Numbered from the stretch's first letter, positions 1 through 7,132 are shown. The stretch: 37,542 nucleotides of DNA from an uncultured Clostridia bacterium (GCA_937884975.1 CAKZZS010000043.1:1-37542), one strand, 5' to 3'. Notes: generated from the letters alone by a model not told the origin. Translations and numbers: made by a program.

Positions 1-64
1 GATTTATGGGACTTTGAGCTTAATAAGTGTTGCACTTAGTTTGACAAATCACTTTTATAAAAGA

Positions 65-694
65 TTATTTTGTACCGAAAATTCTGTCGCCTGCGTCGCC
101 GAGACCGGGAACGATATAACCGTGGTCATTAAGGTGATCGTCAAGAGCGGAAACAAAGATATCAACGTCGGGATGAGCCTCGGAAAGAGCCTTGATTCCC
201 TCGGGAGCGGCAATAATTCCCATAAACTTAATTGACTTCGGGTTAAACTCCTTAACCTTGTCAATTGCGTCAATAGCCGAGCCGCCTGTTGCAAGCATCG
301 GGTCAATAACAAATACCTCACGCTCGGAGATATCCGCAGGAAGCTTACAGTAATAAGTAACGGGCTTGAGGGTTTCGGGATCACGGTAAAGACCGATATG
401 ACCTACCTTTGCCGACGGAACAAGCTCAAGAACCGCGTCAAGCATACCCGTACCTGCTCTTAAAATCGGTACGAAAGCAAGCTTTTTACCGGAAATAACC
501 TTTGTGTCGGCTACGTCAACGGGAGTCTTGACCTTTTTGGGTTCAAGAGGAAGGTCGCGCGTTGCCTCATAGCAAAGAAGCATCGTGATTTCGCCGATAA
601 GCGCTCTGAACTCCTTAGTACCCGTTCTTTCGTCTCTCAAAATTGAAAGTTTGTGCTGGATAAGCGGATGATCCGCAATAAATACTTTTGCCAT
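65..694 (-). CDS. upp: Uracil phosphoribosyltransferase
   Basis: Cytoplasmic salvage enzyme that joins uracil to PRPP to give UMP and pyrophosphate. The 209-residue length is normal for the family. The PRPP-binding loop is at residues 127-140 (VFVIDPMLATGGSA) and the C-terminal uracil-binding segment is GYIVPGLGDAGDR near 192-204, so both substrate sites look intact. The ATG follows a GAGAGGAA Shine-Dalgarno site. It lies downstream of rpiB but has its own consensus promoter at 727-755, so it can be expressed separately. No convincing terminator follows in the 64 bases left before the window edge. Identification is secure from the motifs. Confidence 0.97.
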   Translation of the reverse strand: MAKVFIADHPLIQHKLSILRDERTGTKEFRALIGEITMLLCYEATRDLPLEPKKVKTPVDVADTKVISGKKLAFVPILRAGTGMLDAVLELVPSAKVGHIGLYRDPETLKPVTYYCKLPADISEREVFVIDPMLATGGSAIDAIDKVKEFNPKSIKFMGIIAAPEGIKALSEAHPDVDIFVSALDDHLNDHGYIVPGLGDAGDRIFGTK

Positions 695-726
695 TTTTAT
701 AATTCCTCTCTTTAGAATTTAAAAAT

Positions 727-755
727 ATTATACGACTTTATTCTTCCTTTTTCAA
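727..755 (-). promoter_or_regulatory. Sigma-A type promoter of upp
   Basis: On the minus strand TTGAAA (750-755) is separated by 17 bases from TATAAT (727-732), close to the housekeeping consensus. It sits directly after the rpiB stop codon and about 33 bases before the upp start, so upp is not dependent on the rpiB transcript. Confidence 0.75.
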
Positions 756-757
756 GG

Positions 758-1198
758 TCAATTTGAATTTTCTATCTCGGTAATCTGGTCAATTCTGCGC
801 TGATGTCTTCCGCCCTCAAATTCGGTATCGAGGAAAACGTCAACAAGCTCAATTGCAAGACCTGCTCCGACAACTCTTCCGCCCATACAAAGAGCGTTTG
901 CGTCATTGTGCAGACGCGTGTATTTTGCCGAAAAATAATCCGAACAGCACGCGGCGCGTATGCCCTTGACTTTATTTGCCGCCATGGAAATACCTATTCC
1001 CGTTCCGCAACAGAGAATTGCCTTTTCGCATTCTCCCGAAACAACCCTTTCACAGGTTTTTTTGGCTATTGGAGCGTAATCAACCGACTCGGACGTATAC
1101 GTGCCGCAGTCAATATACTCAATTCCCCTGTCCTCAAGATGTTTTTTAATGGCTTCCTTGAGTTCAAAGCCGCCGTGATCTGCGCCTAATGCTATCAT
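758..1198 (-). CDS. rpiB: Ribose-5-phosphate isomerase B (RpiB/LacAB family)
   Basis: Interconverts ribose-5-phosphate and ribulose-5-phosphate in the non-oxidative pentose phosphate pathway. The 146-residue protein begins with the family signature including DHGG (Asp7, His8), and carries the CGTG loop whose Cys64 aligns with the catalytic cysteine of E. coli RpiB. A GIGISMAAN stretch follows. The start ATG overlaps the tsaB stop in an ATGA arrangement, which points to translational coupling in a tsaE-tsaB-rpiB operon. LacA/LacB galactose-6-phosphate isomerase subunits are the main alternative, but no lac-type partner is nearby, so RpiB is preferred. Confidence 0.93.
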   Translation of the reverse strand: MIALGADHGGFELKEAIKKHLEDRGIEYIDCGTYTSESVDYAPIAKKTCERVVSGECEKAILCCGTGIGISMAANKVKGIRAACCSDYFSAKYTRLHNDANALCMGGRVVGAGLAIELVDVFLDTEFEGGRHQRRIDQITEIENSN

Positions 1199-1884
1199 TT
1201 TTCATCTTCCTTTGCTTTTTTATTTAATTCCCTTTGAGCCTGAGGAAGTCTCAGGTAAACGGGTACAATTTTTTCATATTCAACCGCCGTGTCAGCTCTT
1301 TGACAAGCTATCAGAGCAACCGAAGAAGCGTGAGGAAACTCGTTTTCAGGCTTTGCCCTTAAGCAGTCAAGCCTGTCTTTAAGAGAGTTAAAGACAAGCA
1401 AAGCGCCGTCACCGACAAAAACAGTTTTTTCATTAAATTCTTTTAATTTTCCGAATAAATCCTCAATAAGAATTGCCGTATCTTCAAAAAGCCTTTCCCC
1501 GTTTTTAAACGCCGCGCAATAGACCTGCGAGCAGCGCGCGTCCATAACGGGACAGACAATTCCGTCAAAATCCCTGTAAGGAAAAGCTATTGCCTCAAGG
1601 GACGAAACGCACACGCATTTTTTCTTCTGCGCCTGAGCCATACCTTTTACGGCGGAAGCGCCGATACGAATACCAGTAAATGAGCCGGGTCCCACAGACA
1701 GCGAAAACAAATCAATTTCGCTGATATCGGTTTTTGTATTTTCAAGCACAAATTTAACCATCGGCATAAGCGTTTCACTGTGAGTCAGTCCGATATTTGA
1801 AAAGGTTTCCCCTATTACCTTACTGTCCTCAACAACAGCCGCAGAAGCCGCCTTTGCAGATGAATCAACAGCTAAAATTTTCAT
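1195..1884 (-). CDS. tsaB: tRNA threonylcarbamoyladenosine biosynthesis protein TsaB
   Basis: Partner of TsaD and TsaE in making the t6A modification at position 37 of ANN-decoding tRNAs. The 229-residue protein opens with the ASKHA-fold strand MKILAVDSS and has the family motif GPGSFTG at residues 65-71. It is an inactive homologue of TsaD that acts as a scaffold. Its start lies 20 bases inside the tsaE reading frame, and its stop overlaps the rpiB start, so the three genes form a compact operon. tsaD itself is not in the window. The highly charged C-terminal tail (KKAKEDEK) has no clear role. Confidence 0.95.
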   Translation of the reverse strand: MKILAVDSSAKAASAAVVEDSKVIGETFSNIGLTHSETLMPMVKFVLENTKTDISEIDLFSLSVGPGSFTGIRIGASAVKGMAQAQKKKCVCVSSLEAIAFPYRDFDGIVCPVMDARCSQVYCAAFKNGERLFEDTAILIEDLFGKLKEFNEKTVFVGDGALLVFNSLKDRLDCLRAKPENEFPHASSVALIACQRADTAVEYEKIVPVYLRLPQAQRELNKKAKEDEK

Positions 1885-2302
1885 CGTTTGCCCCCGTTAT
1901 GACAATTTTTCTGTCATTTTCGTTTTCGGTTTTTGTTATTTCAATTTTTATATACCCGTCAGGAAGAGCGTTAAGGATATTTTCACTCCACTCAATGCAG
2001 ATAATCGCGCCTCTTTCAAGGTAGTCAAAATACCCCGTGCTTTCAAGGTCCTCCCAGGTGGAAATACGGTACATATCAAAATGAATAAGCGGTATTTCTC
2101 CGCCGTAATCGTTCACTATTGCAAAGGTCGGACTGTACGCTTCAAGGCAACCGAGTCCTTTTGAAACGCCGCTTACAAATGCGGTTTTGCCCACGCCTAA
2201 ATCACCGAAAAAAGCGATAACATCGCCCTTTTTCAGCGTTTTTGAAAATTTTTCGGCAAGTAAAACCGTTTCTTCTCTTGAGTGCGTGACAAATTCCGAC
2301 AT
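1865..2302 (-). CDS. tsaE: tRNA threonylcarbamoyladenosine biosynthesis ATPase TsaE
   Basis: P-loop ATPase needed for turnover of the t6A-synthesising complex. The Walker A loop GDLGVGKT lies at residues 33-40, and a CIEW motif typical of TsaE occurs about two thirds along. The start is the ATG at 2302 (MSEFVTH), preceded by AAAAGGAG with a six-base spacer, giving 145 residues. A longer frame starting at 2329 (MNNSEKENG) is rejected because that ATG forms part of the TATAAT promoter element at 2328-2333. It is the first gene of tsaE-tsaB-rpiB and is divergent from the RodA/FtsW gene. Length and motifs fit the family well. Confidence 0.94.
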   Translation of the reverse strand: MSEFVTHSREETVLLAEKFSKTLKKGDVIAFFGDLGVGKTAFVSGVSKGLGCLEAYSPTFAIVNDYGGEIPLIHFDMYRISTWEDLESTGYFDYLERGAIICIEWSENILNALPDGYIKIEITKTENENDRKIVITGANDENFSC

Positions 2303-2327
2303 ACCGTTCTCCTTTTCACTATTGTTC

Positions 2328-2356
2328 ATTATACCATAAATTGTTGATAAGTTAAA
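2328..2356 (-). promoter_or_regulatory. Extended -10 promoter of the tsaE-tsaB-rpiB operon
   Basis: TATAAT at 2328-2333 on the minus strand is preceded by TGG, giving an extended -10 element. The -35 region (TTTAAC at 2351-2356, spacing 17) is poor, as is common when the extended element is present. Transcription would start near 2321, giving a leader of about 20 bases that holds the tsaE Shine-Dalgarno site. Confidence 0.65.
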
Positions 2357-2363
2357 GTAAGTC

Positions 2364-2391
2364 TTGAATAAATTTTTAAAATATATATAAT
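2364..2391 (+). promoter_or_regulatory. Promoter of the rodA/ftsW-like gene, very close to the start codon
   Basis: TTGAAT at 2364-2369 is followed after 16 bases by TATAAT at 2386-2391. The start codon of the downstream gene is at 2399, only seven bases beyond the -10 element, and no Shine-Dalgarno sequence lies between them. Transcription from here would begin at or within a base or two of the ATG. Confidence 0.6.
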
Positions 2392-2398
2392 AAGAAAT

Positions 2399-3574
2399 AT
2401 GAAAAAGATATTTCCGTTTATAAGAAACTTCATAAAAGAGACGGACAAGCTCCTTTTAGGGCTTTGTTTTTGTGCGTCCGCTTTCGGTATCTTAATGGTT
2501 TACAGCGCCACAAGGTTTAAGCTTGAGGAAGGTCAATTTATTGCCCGTGACGCTTTGGTTATGGGCGCGGCGGTTCTTGTGGGAATAATTATCGCGCTTA
2601 TAATTTCGGCAATAGATTACGAGGTTGTGGTAAAGCTGTGGCCATTTGTCGCAGGCGTTTCGCTTGTTCTAATGCTTTTGCTTTTCTTTATAGGCGTCGG
2701 ACCGAATGAGAGAAGCGACGCTAAAACCTGGATTCCGCTCGGTCCCGTTTATTTTCAGCCGTCGGAGCTTTTAAAAATTGCGTTTATGATAACGTTTTCC
2801 ATACACCTTGACCTGCTCAAGGACAGGATAAATAAAATAAAAAGTCTTGTTTTACTCGGAATTCACGCAGTTATTCCAATTGCGCTTGTTGCAGTTTCGG
2901 GCGATATGGGTTCGGCTGTTGTATTCGTAATAATGACCGTAATAATGCTTTATTCCGCAGGGCTTCACTGGGGTTATTTTGCTTCAGGCGCAGTGCTTAT
3001 TGCGGCTGTATCTCCCCTCGTATGGCTTTACGGCTTTTCGACAATACAGCGCGAAAGATTTCTTGCGCTCATTTACCCGGACCTTTATCCCGATATTATT
3101 TATCAGCAGGAACGCGGAATGAACGCTCTTGGCTCGGGCGGATTTTTCGGTCAGGGGCTTTTTAAGGGTATTTACACTCAGGGCGGTCTTGTTCCCGAGC
3201 GTGAAAACGATATGATTTTCACCGTTATCGGCGAAGAGCTTGGCTTTGCAGGCTGCGTTGCGGCTCTGCTTTTACTCATTCTCATTGTTATAGAAATTTT
3301 AAGAGTCGGAAGAAAATCGCGTGACGACTCAACAAGATATATGTGCGCAGGGCTTGCGGCGGTAATTCTCGGTCAGGTTATTATCAATATCGGAATGGTG
3401 CTTAAGCTCTTGCCCGTTATTGGAATCACGCTTCCGTTTTTCAGCGCTGGCGGCTCGTCGAACCTGTGTCTTTATATCGGTATCGGACTGATACTTAGTA
3501 TTTACAGATACAACCAGACAAGGGACGCATACAATTTCACCCTAACAAGAGTTTCAACTCCGTTTTCGGAATAG
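2399..3574 (+). CDS. RodA/FtsW/SpoVE-family peptidoglycan polymerase
   Basis: SEDS-family integral membrane glycosyltransferase that polymerises lipid II into glycan strands together with a class B penicillin-binding protein. The 391-residue sequence has about ten hydrophobic segments and the family landmarks in order: WIPLGPVYFQPSELLK, SGDMGSAVVF, the extracellular loop ALGSGGFFGQGLFKG, VPERENDMIF (the Asp aligns with the catalytic residue of RodA) and LPFFSAGGSS near the end. RodA usually has SYGG in the last motif; SAGG here is a small variation. Sequence alone does not separate elongation (RodA) from division (FtsW) or spore cortex (SpoVE) roles, although the order of loops is most RodA-like. 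No Shine-Dalgarno site precedes the ATG. A GNAT gene follows after 27 bases. Confidence 0.9.
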   Translation: MKKIFPFIRNFIKETDKLLLGLCFCASAFGILMVYSATRFKLEEGQFIARDALVMGAAVLVGIIIALIISAIDYEVVVKLWPFVAGVSLVLMLLLFFIGVGPNERSDAKTWIPLGPVYFQPSELLKIAFMITFSIHLDLLKDRINKIKSLVLLGIHAVIPIALVAVSGDMGSAVVFVIMTVIMLYSAGLHWGYFASGAVLIAAVSPLVWLYGFSTIQRERFLALIYPDLYPDIIYQQERGMNALGSGGFFGQGLFKGIYTQGGLVPERENDMIFTVIGEELGFAGCVAALLLLILIVIEILRVGRKSRDDSTRYMCAGLAAVILGQVIINIGMVLKLLPVIGITLPFFSAGGSSNLCLYIGIGLILSIYRYNQTRDAYNFTLTRVSTPFSE

Positions 3575-3601
3575 ATACTACTAATTACTAACGAGGCAAA
3601 A

Positions 3602-4051
3602 ATGAGTATTGAAATTTTAAAAACCGAAGATTATTCCAAATGCAGCAACATTTGGAATATGAAAAAACAAAGCAAACTTGCCGAAAAGTTTTTGGGTGAA
3701 TTGAAAAGCGGTAACCGCATAACATATATCTACAAAAACAAAGATGAATTTATCGGCGAAATCTCGCTTGTAAAGGAAATGGAAGATTCGGATTACACCA
3801 TTCCTGATCAACGTATTTATGTTTCCCGACTTATCGTTAAGAAGGAATGCAGGCGAAAGGGAATAGGCAAAAAACTTGTGGATTTTATTTCAGTTAAAGC
3901 CAAAGAGCTTGGATATTCAGAAATGTCAATAGGCGTTGATTTGGATAACTACCCTGCATTAAAGCTCTACATTGACAGCGGCTTCGATAAGGTAATATTC
4001 ATCGGTGAAGATGAACAAGAGAAATATGTTATATTATTAAAAACAATATGA
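3602..4051 (+). CDS. GNAT-family N-acetyltransferase
   Basis: Cytoplasmic acetyl-CoA dependent acyltransferase, substrate unknown. The 149-residue protein has the GNAT fold order: an N-terminal acceptor-side region, a beta strand with IYVSRLIVKKECR, then the pyrophosphate-binding loop RRKGIGKKLVDF (R/QxxGxG/A) near residues 95-106. A second helix ends in NYPALKLYIDSGFDKV, typical of motif B. It probably shares a transcript with the RodA/FtsW-like gene 27 bases upstream, and a strong terminator starts at its stop codon. RimI-like protein acetylation or small-molecule detoxification are both possible. No evidence here decides between them. Confidence 0.85.
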   Translation: MSIEILKTEDYSKCSNIWNMKKQSKLAEKFLGELKSGNRITYIYKNKDEFIGEISLVKEMEDSDYTIPDQRIYVSRLIVKKECRRKGIGKKLVDFISVKAKELGYSEMSIGVDLDNYPALKLYIDSGFDKVIFIGEDEQEKYVILLKTI

Positions 4052-4090
4052 AATCAGCCTCCGAGTTTATCGGAGGCTGATTTATTTTTT
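4051..4090 (+). terminator. Rho-independent terminator after the GNAT gene
   Basis: A perfect 14-bp stem (4051-4064 with 4070-4083) closes a five-base loop and is followed by a T-rich run. It overlaps the GNAT stop codon. The hairpin lies between convergent genes, so it may also stop the Fic transcript coming from the other side, although the U-run is weaker in that direction. Confidence 0.9.
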
Positions 4091-4091
4091 A

Positions 4092-4685
4092 TCATTTTTT
4101 TGTTGTTATTCTATCAAACATTTCATTGATTTTATCGTATTCACGCGCAAAGGATTCTGCACTTGCAATTATCATTTCCTTTGCCGATACGTCCGAAAAA
4201 TCAACTCTGTACCCAGCGTGGTCCGCAAGATATTCTATAAAAAGTCTCTGCGCTCTGCCGTTGCCCTCTCTGAAGGGGTGCAAAACATTGATTTCACTTA
4301 AATAATACGCAAGACGGTGAGCAATATTCCCGTCATAGTCGACGAGATAATTATCCGCTTTTAGTTTTGCAAATAAATCCGAAGCGTACATCTCGATATT
4401 CTGACTCAAGCAGAACTGGTTGCCCTTTGAAATATTGACACTGCGTATCTCACCAGCCCAACTGTAAATGTCTTCAAAGATAAACTTGTGAATCCTCTTA
4501 AGATGCTCGAAATCAAAATTTCCGTTAATCACGTTAACTTTTGCCATAGCGATTTTCAGGGATGTGATTTCTCTTTCGGCAGTGACAAGCTCATTGTAAT
4601 CTTTAATTCCGAGCGTGTTAATCAGAACATTTGAGTCAGGATAACAGTATTCTCTATCCCACTCATATTCATAATCGTATCCCAT
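4092..4685 (-). CDS. Fic-domain toxin (class I Fic adenylyltransferase)
   Basis: Fic proteins transfer AMP, or sometimes another nucleotide moiety, to a hydroxyl side chain of a target protein. The 197-residue sequence carries the full catalytic motif HPFREGNGRAQR near residues 136-147, with the catalytic His and the Asn-Gly-Arg anion-binding end intact. The upstream flap includes IYSWAGEIRSVNISKGNQFC. There is no internal inhibitory helix motif in the protein, which fits a class I Fic protein held inactive by a separate antitoxin. That antitoxin is encoded just upstream (4694-4855), with eight bases between the genes. The start follows TAGGTGA. Targets cannot be predicted from sequence. Confidence 0.93.
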   Translation of the reverse strand: MGYDYEYEWDREYCYPDSNVLINTLGIKDYNELVTAEREITSLKIAMAKVNVINGNFDFEHLKRIHKFIFEDIYSWAGEIRSVNISKGNQFCLSQNIEMYASDLFAKLKADNYLVDYDGNIAHRLAYYLSEINVLHPFREGNGRAQRLFIEYLADHAGYRVDFSDVSAKEMIIASAESFAREYDKINEMFDRITTKK

Positions 4686-4693
4686 ATTTTCAC

Positions 4694-4855
4694 CTACGCA
4701 GAATGTTTGATAATAAGCTCGTTAAGAATCTCCTGAAACCGATCTTTGTCTAAAAGGGAAATACGAATTCGTTCTTTATCTTCTTCTGTCAACGGCATAC
4801 CTTCAATAGCCATTGAACCGTTAACCTCATTGATAATTCTGTCTATTTCACTCAT
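4694..4855 (-). CDS. Small antitoxin of the Fic system (VbhA-like)
   Basis: A 53-codon gene directly before the Fic toxin. The translation has S14-M-A-I-E18-G19, an exact match to the inhibitory motif (S/T)xxxE(G/N) known from Fic antitoxins such as VbhA. In that family the Glu pairs with the second Arg of the Fic motif and blocks ATP binding. The rest is charged and predicted helical, ending in LIIKHSA. The ATG is preceded by AAGGAG with good spacing and by a near-consensus promoter. Eight bases separate its stop from the toxin start, the usual antitoxin-first order. Confidence is high because motif, size, position and expression signals all agree. Confidence 0.9.
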   Translation of the reverse strand: MSEIDRIINEVNGSMAIEGMPLTEEDKERIRISLLDKDRFQEILNELIIKHSA

Positions 4856-4884
4856 ACGCTTTCTCCTTTCATATTACTCGTTAT

Positions 4885-4913
4885 ATTATACTATATTTAT
4901 CGTTTTATTTCAA
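4885..4913 (-). promoter_or_regulatory. Promoter of the Fic toxin-antitoxin operon
   Basis: On the minus strand TTGAAA (4908-4913), 17-base spacer, TATAAT (4885-4890). The start site would fall about 20 bases before the antitoxin Shine-Dalgarno region. It matches the consensus at 11 of 12 positions, so the module can be expressed independently of spo0A upstream. Confidence 0.8.
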
Positions 4914-4919
4914 TAGCAG

Positions 4920-4953
4920 ATGCTCCCCTTTGGATATAAGGGGAGCATTTTTT
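4920..4953 (+). terminator. Hairpin downstream of spo0A with its T-run on the plus strand
   Basis: An 11-bp stem with a seven-base loop (arms 4920-4930 and 4938-4948) is followed by six T residues on the plus strand. Both flanking genes are on the minus strand, where the stem is preceded by A residues and followed by CTGCTATTG. It therefore looks like an intrinsic terminator for transcription entering from the Fic side, and for spo0A it is only a stable 3' hairpin. Confidence 0.6.
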
Positions 4954-4963
4954 CACTAATATT

Positions 4964-5722
4964 TTATGACGATTTCAGTTTTAAACGAAGGCGGTCGCTT
5001 ATCATTGCGATAAACTCACTGTTTGTCGGCTTGCCCCGTGAATTCTGGATAGTATAGCCGAAATAAGAGCTTAACACGTCAACGTCTCCCCTGTCCCAGG
5101 CAACCTCAATCGCGTGACGGATAGCCCTTTCAACCCTTGAGGAGGTGGTTGAAAATTCCTTTGCAACGGCAGGATAAAGAATCTTTGTTACCGAATTCAT
5201 TATTTCGCCGTCGTTGACGGACATAATTATTGCGCTTCTTAAATACTGGTATCCTTTGATATGGGCAGGGACGCCTATCTGGTGCATTATTTCGCTTACG
5301 AGCACCTGAAGGTCGGGTTCGGACGGATTTATCCTGTTCTCGCCGTTTTTCCAACCCGTAAGCAGTCTAATTCTCTCACTGAGTATATTAACGTCAAAGG
5401 GCTTAAGAAAATAGTAATCCGCGCCGACATTAAGTATTTCGTGCTCAAGATTAGGGTTGTCCGAGCTTGACATAACAAGAACCGTTATTTTCTTTCCCTT
5501 TCTTTTACTCAACTGCTTAAGAACCTCAAGCGCGTCAATATTCGGCATAAAGGTATCCATAAGAAGAACGTCGGGCGAATCGGACTCAATTCTTTTAAGA
5601 ACCTTTTCTCCGTCCTTTTCACAAAGCCTTACGTCAAAGCCGTTCCCCTTTAGAGATGAGGCAATAAGCCGTGAAAACTGACTGCCGTCCTCGGCAAGCA
5701 GTAATTTGAGTGTTTGTTCCAT
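4964..5722 (-). CDS. spo0A: Sporulation master response regulator Spo0A
   Basis: DNA-binding regulator that starts sporulation when phosphorylated. The N-terminal receiver has the acidic pair E11-D12, the phosphoacceptor D56 in LLMDTFMP, the Ser cluster at 85-87 and the conserved K107. The C-terminal effector domain from about residue 140 has HIKGYQYLRSAI and the recognition region TTSSRVERAIRHAIEVAWDR, a signature of Spo0A. The 252-residue length is typical of the family. It lies directly downstream of spoIVB, the same order as in Bacillus and Clostridium. A GGGAGGAAA Shine-Dalgarno site precedes the ATG. The promoter region holds two overlapping sigma-A-like promoters and a 0A box, suggesting autoregulation. 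Confidence 0.98.
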   Translation of the reverse strand: MEQTLKLLLAEDGSQFSRLIASSLKGNGFDVRLCEKDGEKVLKRIESDSPDVLLMDTFMPNIDALEVLKQLSKRKGKKITVLVMSSSDNPNLEHEILNVGADYYFLKPFDVNILSERIRLLTGWKNGENRINPSEPDLQVLVSEIMHQIGVPAHIKGYQYLRSAIIMSVNDGEIMNSVTKILYPAVAKEFSTTSSRVERAIRHAIEVAWDRGDVDVLSSYFGYTIQNSRGKPTNSEFIAMISDRLRLKLKSS

Positions 5723-5743
5723 TTTTATTTCCTCCCGGTTTTA

Positions 5744-5794
5744 ATTTTACCATATTTTACCATTTATGTAAATAATTGGCAATAGTTTTCGGCA
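5744..5794 (-). promoter_or_regulatory. spo0A promoter region: tandem promoters and a 0A box
   Basis: Read on the minus strand. Promoter 1 is TTGCCA (5777-5782), 17 bases, TAAAAT (5754-5759), with TGG giving an extended -10. Promoter 2 is TTTACA (5767-5772), 17 bases, TAAAAT (5744-5749), also with TGG. The two -10 regions are a 10-bp direct repeat. TGCCGAA at 5788-5794 matches the 0A-box consensus TGNCGAA and ends six bases upstream of the first -35 element. No good sigma-H match was seen. Confidence 0.65.
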
Positions 5795-5830
5795 AAATAA
5801 TTTAAAAAATTTTTAAGTTTTTAAAAAATC

Positions 5831-5865
5831 AAAAAAAGACGGCAAAGGTTTTATCCTTTACCGTC
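5831..5865 (-). terminator. Terminator after spoIVB
   Basis: On the minus strand an 11-bp stem (one U-G pair) with a six-base loop, arms 5855-5865 and 5838-5848, is followed by seven T residues and a further T-rich stretch. It starts six bases after the spoIVB stop, so most spoIVB transcripts should not enter spo0A. Confidence 0.88.
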
Positions 5866-5870
5866 CCTTT

Positions 5871-7094
5871 TCAGGCAGCCGTTTTTATCTTTTCATTCAT
5901 CTGTTTTGCCTGCGAAACCATATTCTCGGCGTAAATTGCGTAACCCTCAAGTGGATTATTTACAAATACGTGAGTAACGGCTCCGACAAATTTTCCGTTC
6001 TGAATAATTGGCGAACCGCTCATTCCCTGTACAATTCCTCCGGTTTCCGATATAAGCTTTTCATCGGTCACCTGAATAATCATATTTTTCATATTGCTTT
6101 CTCCCGAGGAGAAAAGCTTTGTAATTTTAACATCAAAATACTGCGGTCCGTTTTCATCCACTGTAGAAATAATCTGCGCATCTCCCGTTTTTATTTCCTG
6201 CCTGAGCGCAACGGGAACTTTTTTTGTTTGTGAAGGCGCTGAACTAATCTGTCCGAATACTCCCCTGTCGCTGTTTACCGATAAGTCGCCGAGCTTTTTA
6301 TCCGTAAATACGCCGTATAGCTCACCTGCGGACTGCTGTGTGCCCTTAACGCAACCGTTTATAATTACATTTACCGCTTCGCCGCTGACTATTGGAACCG
6401 CTTCACCCGTGTCAACATCCGTTACCGAGTGACCGAGTCCCCCAAATACATTTTCGTCGGTGTAAAAGGTCATTGTTCCTATCCCGGCAAAGGAATCCCT
6501 TATCCACATTCCTGCTTTAAGGGTACCGCCGTCTGACCTGAAGGGTTTAAAAGAAAGACGTTTCGTTTCACCGTTTCTGATAATCACCATTTCAACCTCG
6601 TTGCCGTCGGTTTTACCGATAAGTGATGAAACATCATTATTACTGCTGACCGATACGCCGTTAATCTGCTTTAAAATATCGCCGACCTGAAGCCCCGCTT
6701 TTTTTGCGGGGCTCTCTTCGCCCTCGGGCAAAATGACGTCGTCAATACCTACAATAAGCACGCCGTCGGAATAAAGCTTAAGTCCGAAGCACTGACCCGA
6801 AAGGTAAACATAATCCCTCTTTGACGGCGTGACGCTTACTCTTTTTACGGGAAAAATCCCGAGCAGAGAATAATATGCGCTTCCCTCGTTTGCATTTTCG
6901 GCGCTAATTGTCCGTACCTGCCCATCGGAGGACACGGACTGCACCTTATAAATTGCATTTTCATTTTTTAAAGAAGCTTCGCTGTCGGTAACGATACTGT
7001 CAGGCAGCATAAAAAACCCGAATAAAGTCAAAGCGAAAACGGCAAGGCAAAAGCAAAAGCACAAGGCGCTTATCACTTTGATAACCAGCCGCAT
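5871..7094 (-). CDS. spoIVB: SpoIVB serine peptidase (PDZ plus S55 domain)
   Basis: Forespore-made signalling protease. In Bacillus it is secreted into the space between the two membranes and cleaves SpoIVFA, triggering pro-sigma-K processing. The 407-residue protein has an N-terminal membrane anchor (about 8-30), a PDZ domain (about 100-185, with SPAKKAGLQVGDILKQINGV) and an S55 peptidase domain. The domain contains GHSVTD (His222) and GMSGSP (Ser359). Asp344 sits 15 residues before that Ser, the same spacing as the Asp-Ser pair of B. subtilis SpoIVB. The start follows a strong GGAGGTG site. A palindrome (7109-7127) and a forespore-type promoter candidate lie upstream. spo0A follows, as in most endospore formers. 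Confidence 0.96.
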   Translation of the reverse strand: MRLVIKVISALCFCFCLAVFALTLFGFFMLPDSIVTDSEASLKNENAIYKVQSVSSDGQVRTISAENANEGSAYYSLLGIFPVKRVSVTPSKRDYVYLSGQCFGLKLYSDGVLIVGIDDVILPEGEESPAKKAGLQVGDILKQINGVSVSSNNDVSSLIGKTDGNEVEMVIIRNGETKRLSFKPFRSDGGTLKAGMWIRDSFAGIGTMTFYTDENVFGGLGHSVTDVDTGEAVPIVSGEAVNVIINGCVKGTQQSAGELYGVFTDKKLGDLSVNSDRGVFGQISSAPSQTKKVPVALRQEIKTGDAQIISTVDENGPQYFDVKITKLFSSGESNMKNMIIQVTDEKLISETGGIVQGMSGSPIIQNGKFVGAVTHVFVNNPLEGYAIYAENMVSQAKQMNEKIKTAA

Positions 7095-7108
7095 TTTTCA
7101 CCTCCGAC

Positions 7109-7127
7109 GCAGTTGAAAATCAACTGC
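7109..7127 (-). other. Perfect palindrome in the spoIVB leader
   Basis: Arms 7109-7116 and 7120-7127 are perfect 8-bp inverted repeats around a three-base loop. It lies immediately before the spoIVB Shine-Dalgarno site. If transcription starts from the candidate promoter at 7133-7161, this would be a stem-loop at the very 5' end of the mRNA. No T-run follows, so it is not a terminator. Confidence 0.5.
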
Positions 7128-7132
7128 ATTTT

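Noticed and set aside
1..64. Terminator downstream of upp
   Set aside because: Only a 5-bp AAGTG/CACTT hairpin (about 26-38) without a T-run is present. This is too weak to call.
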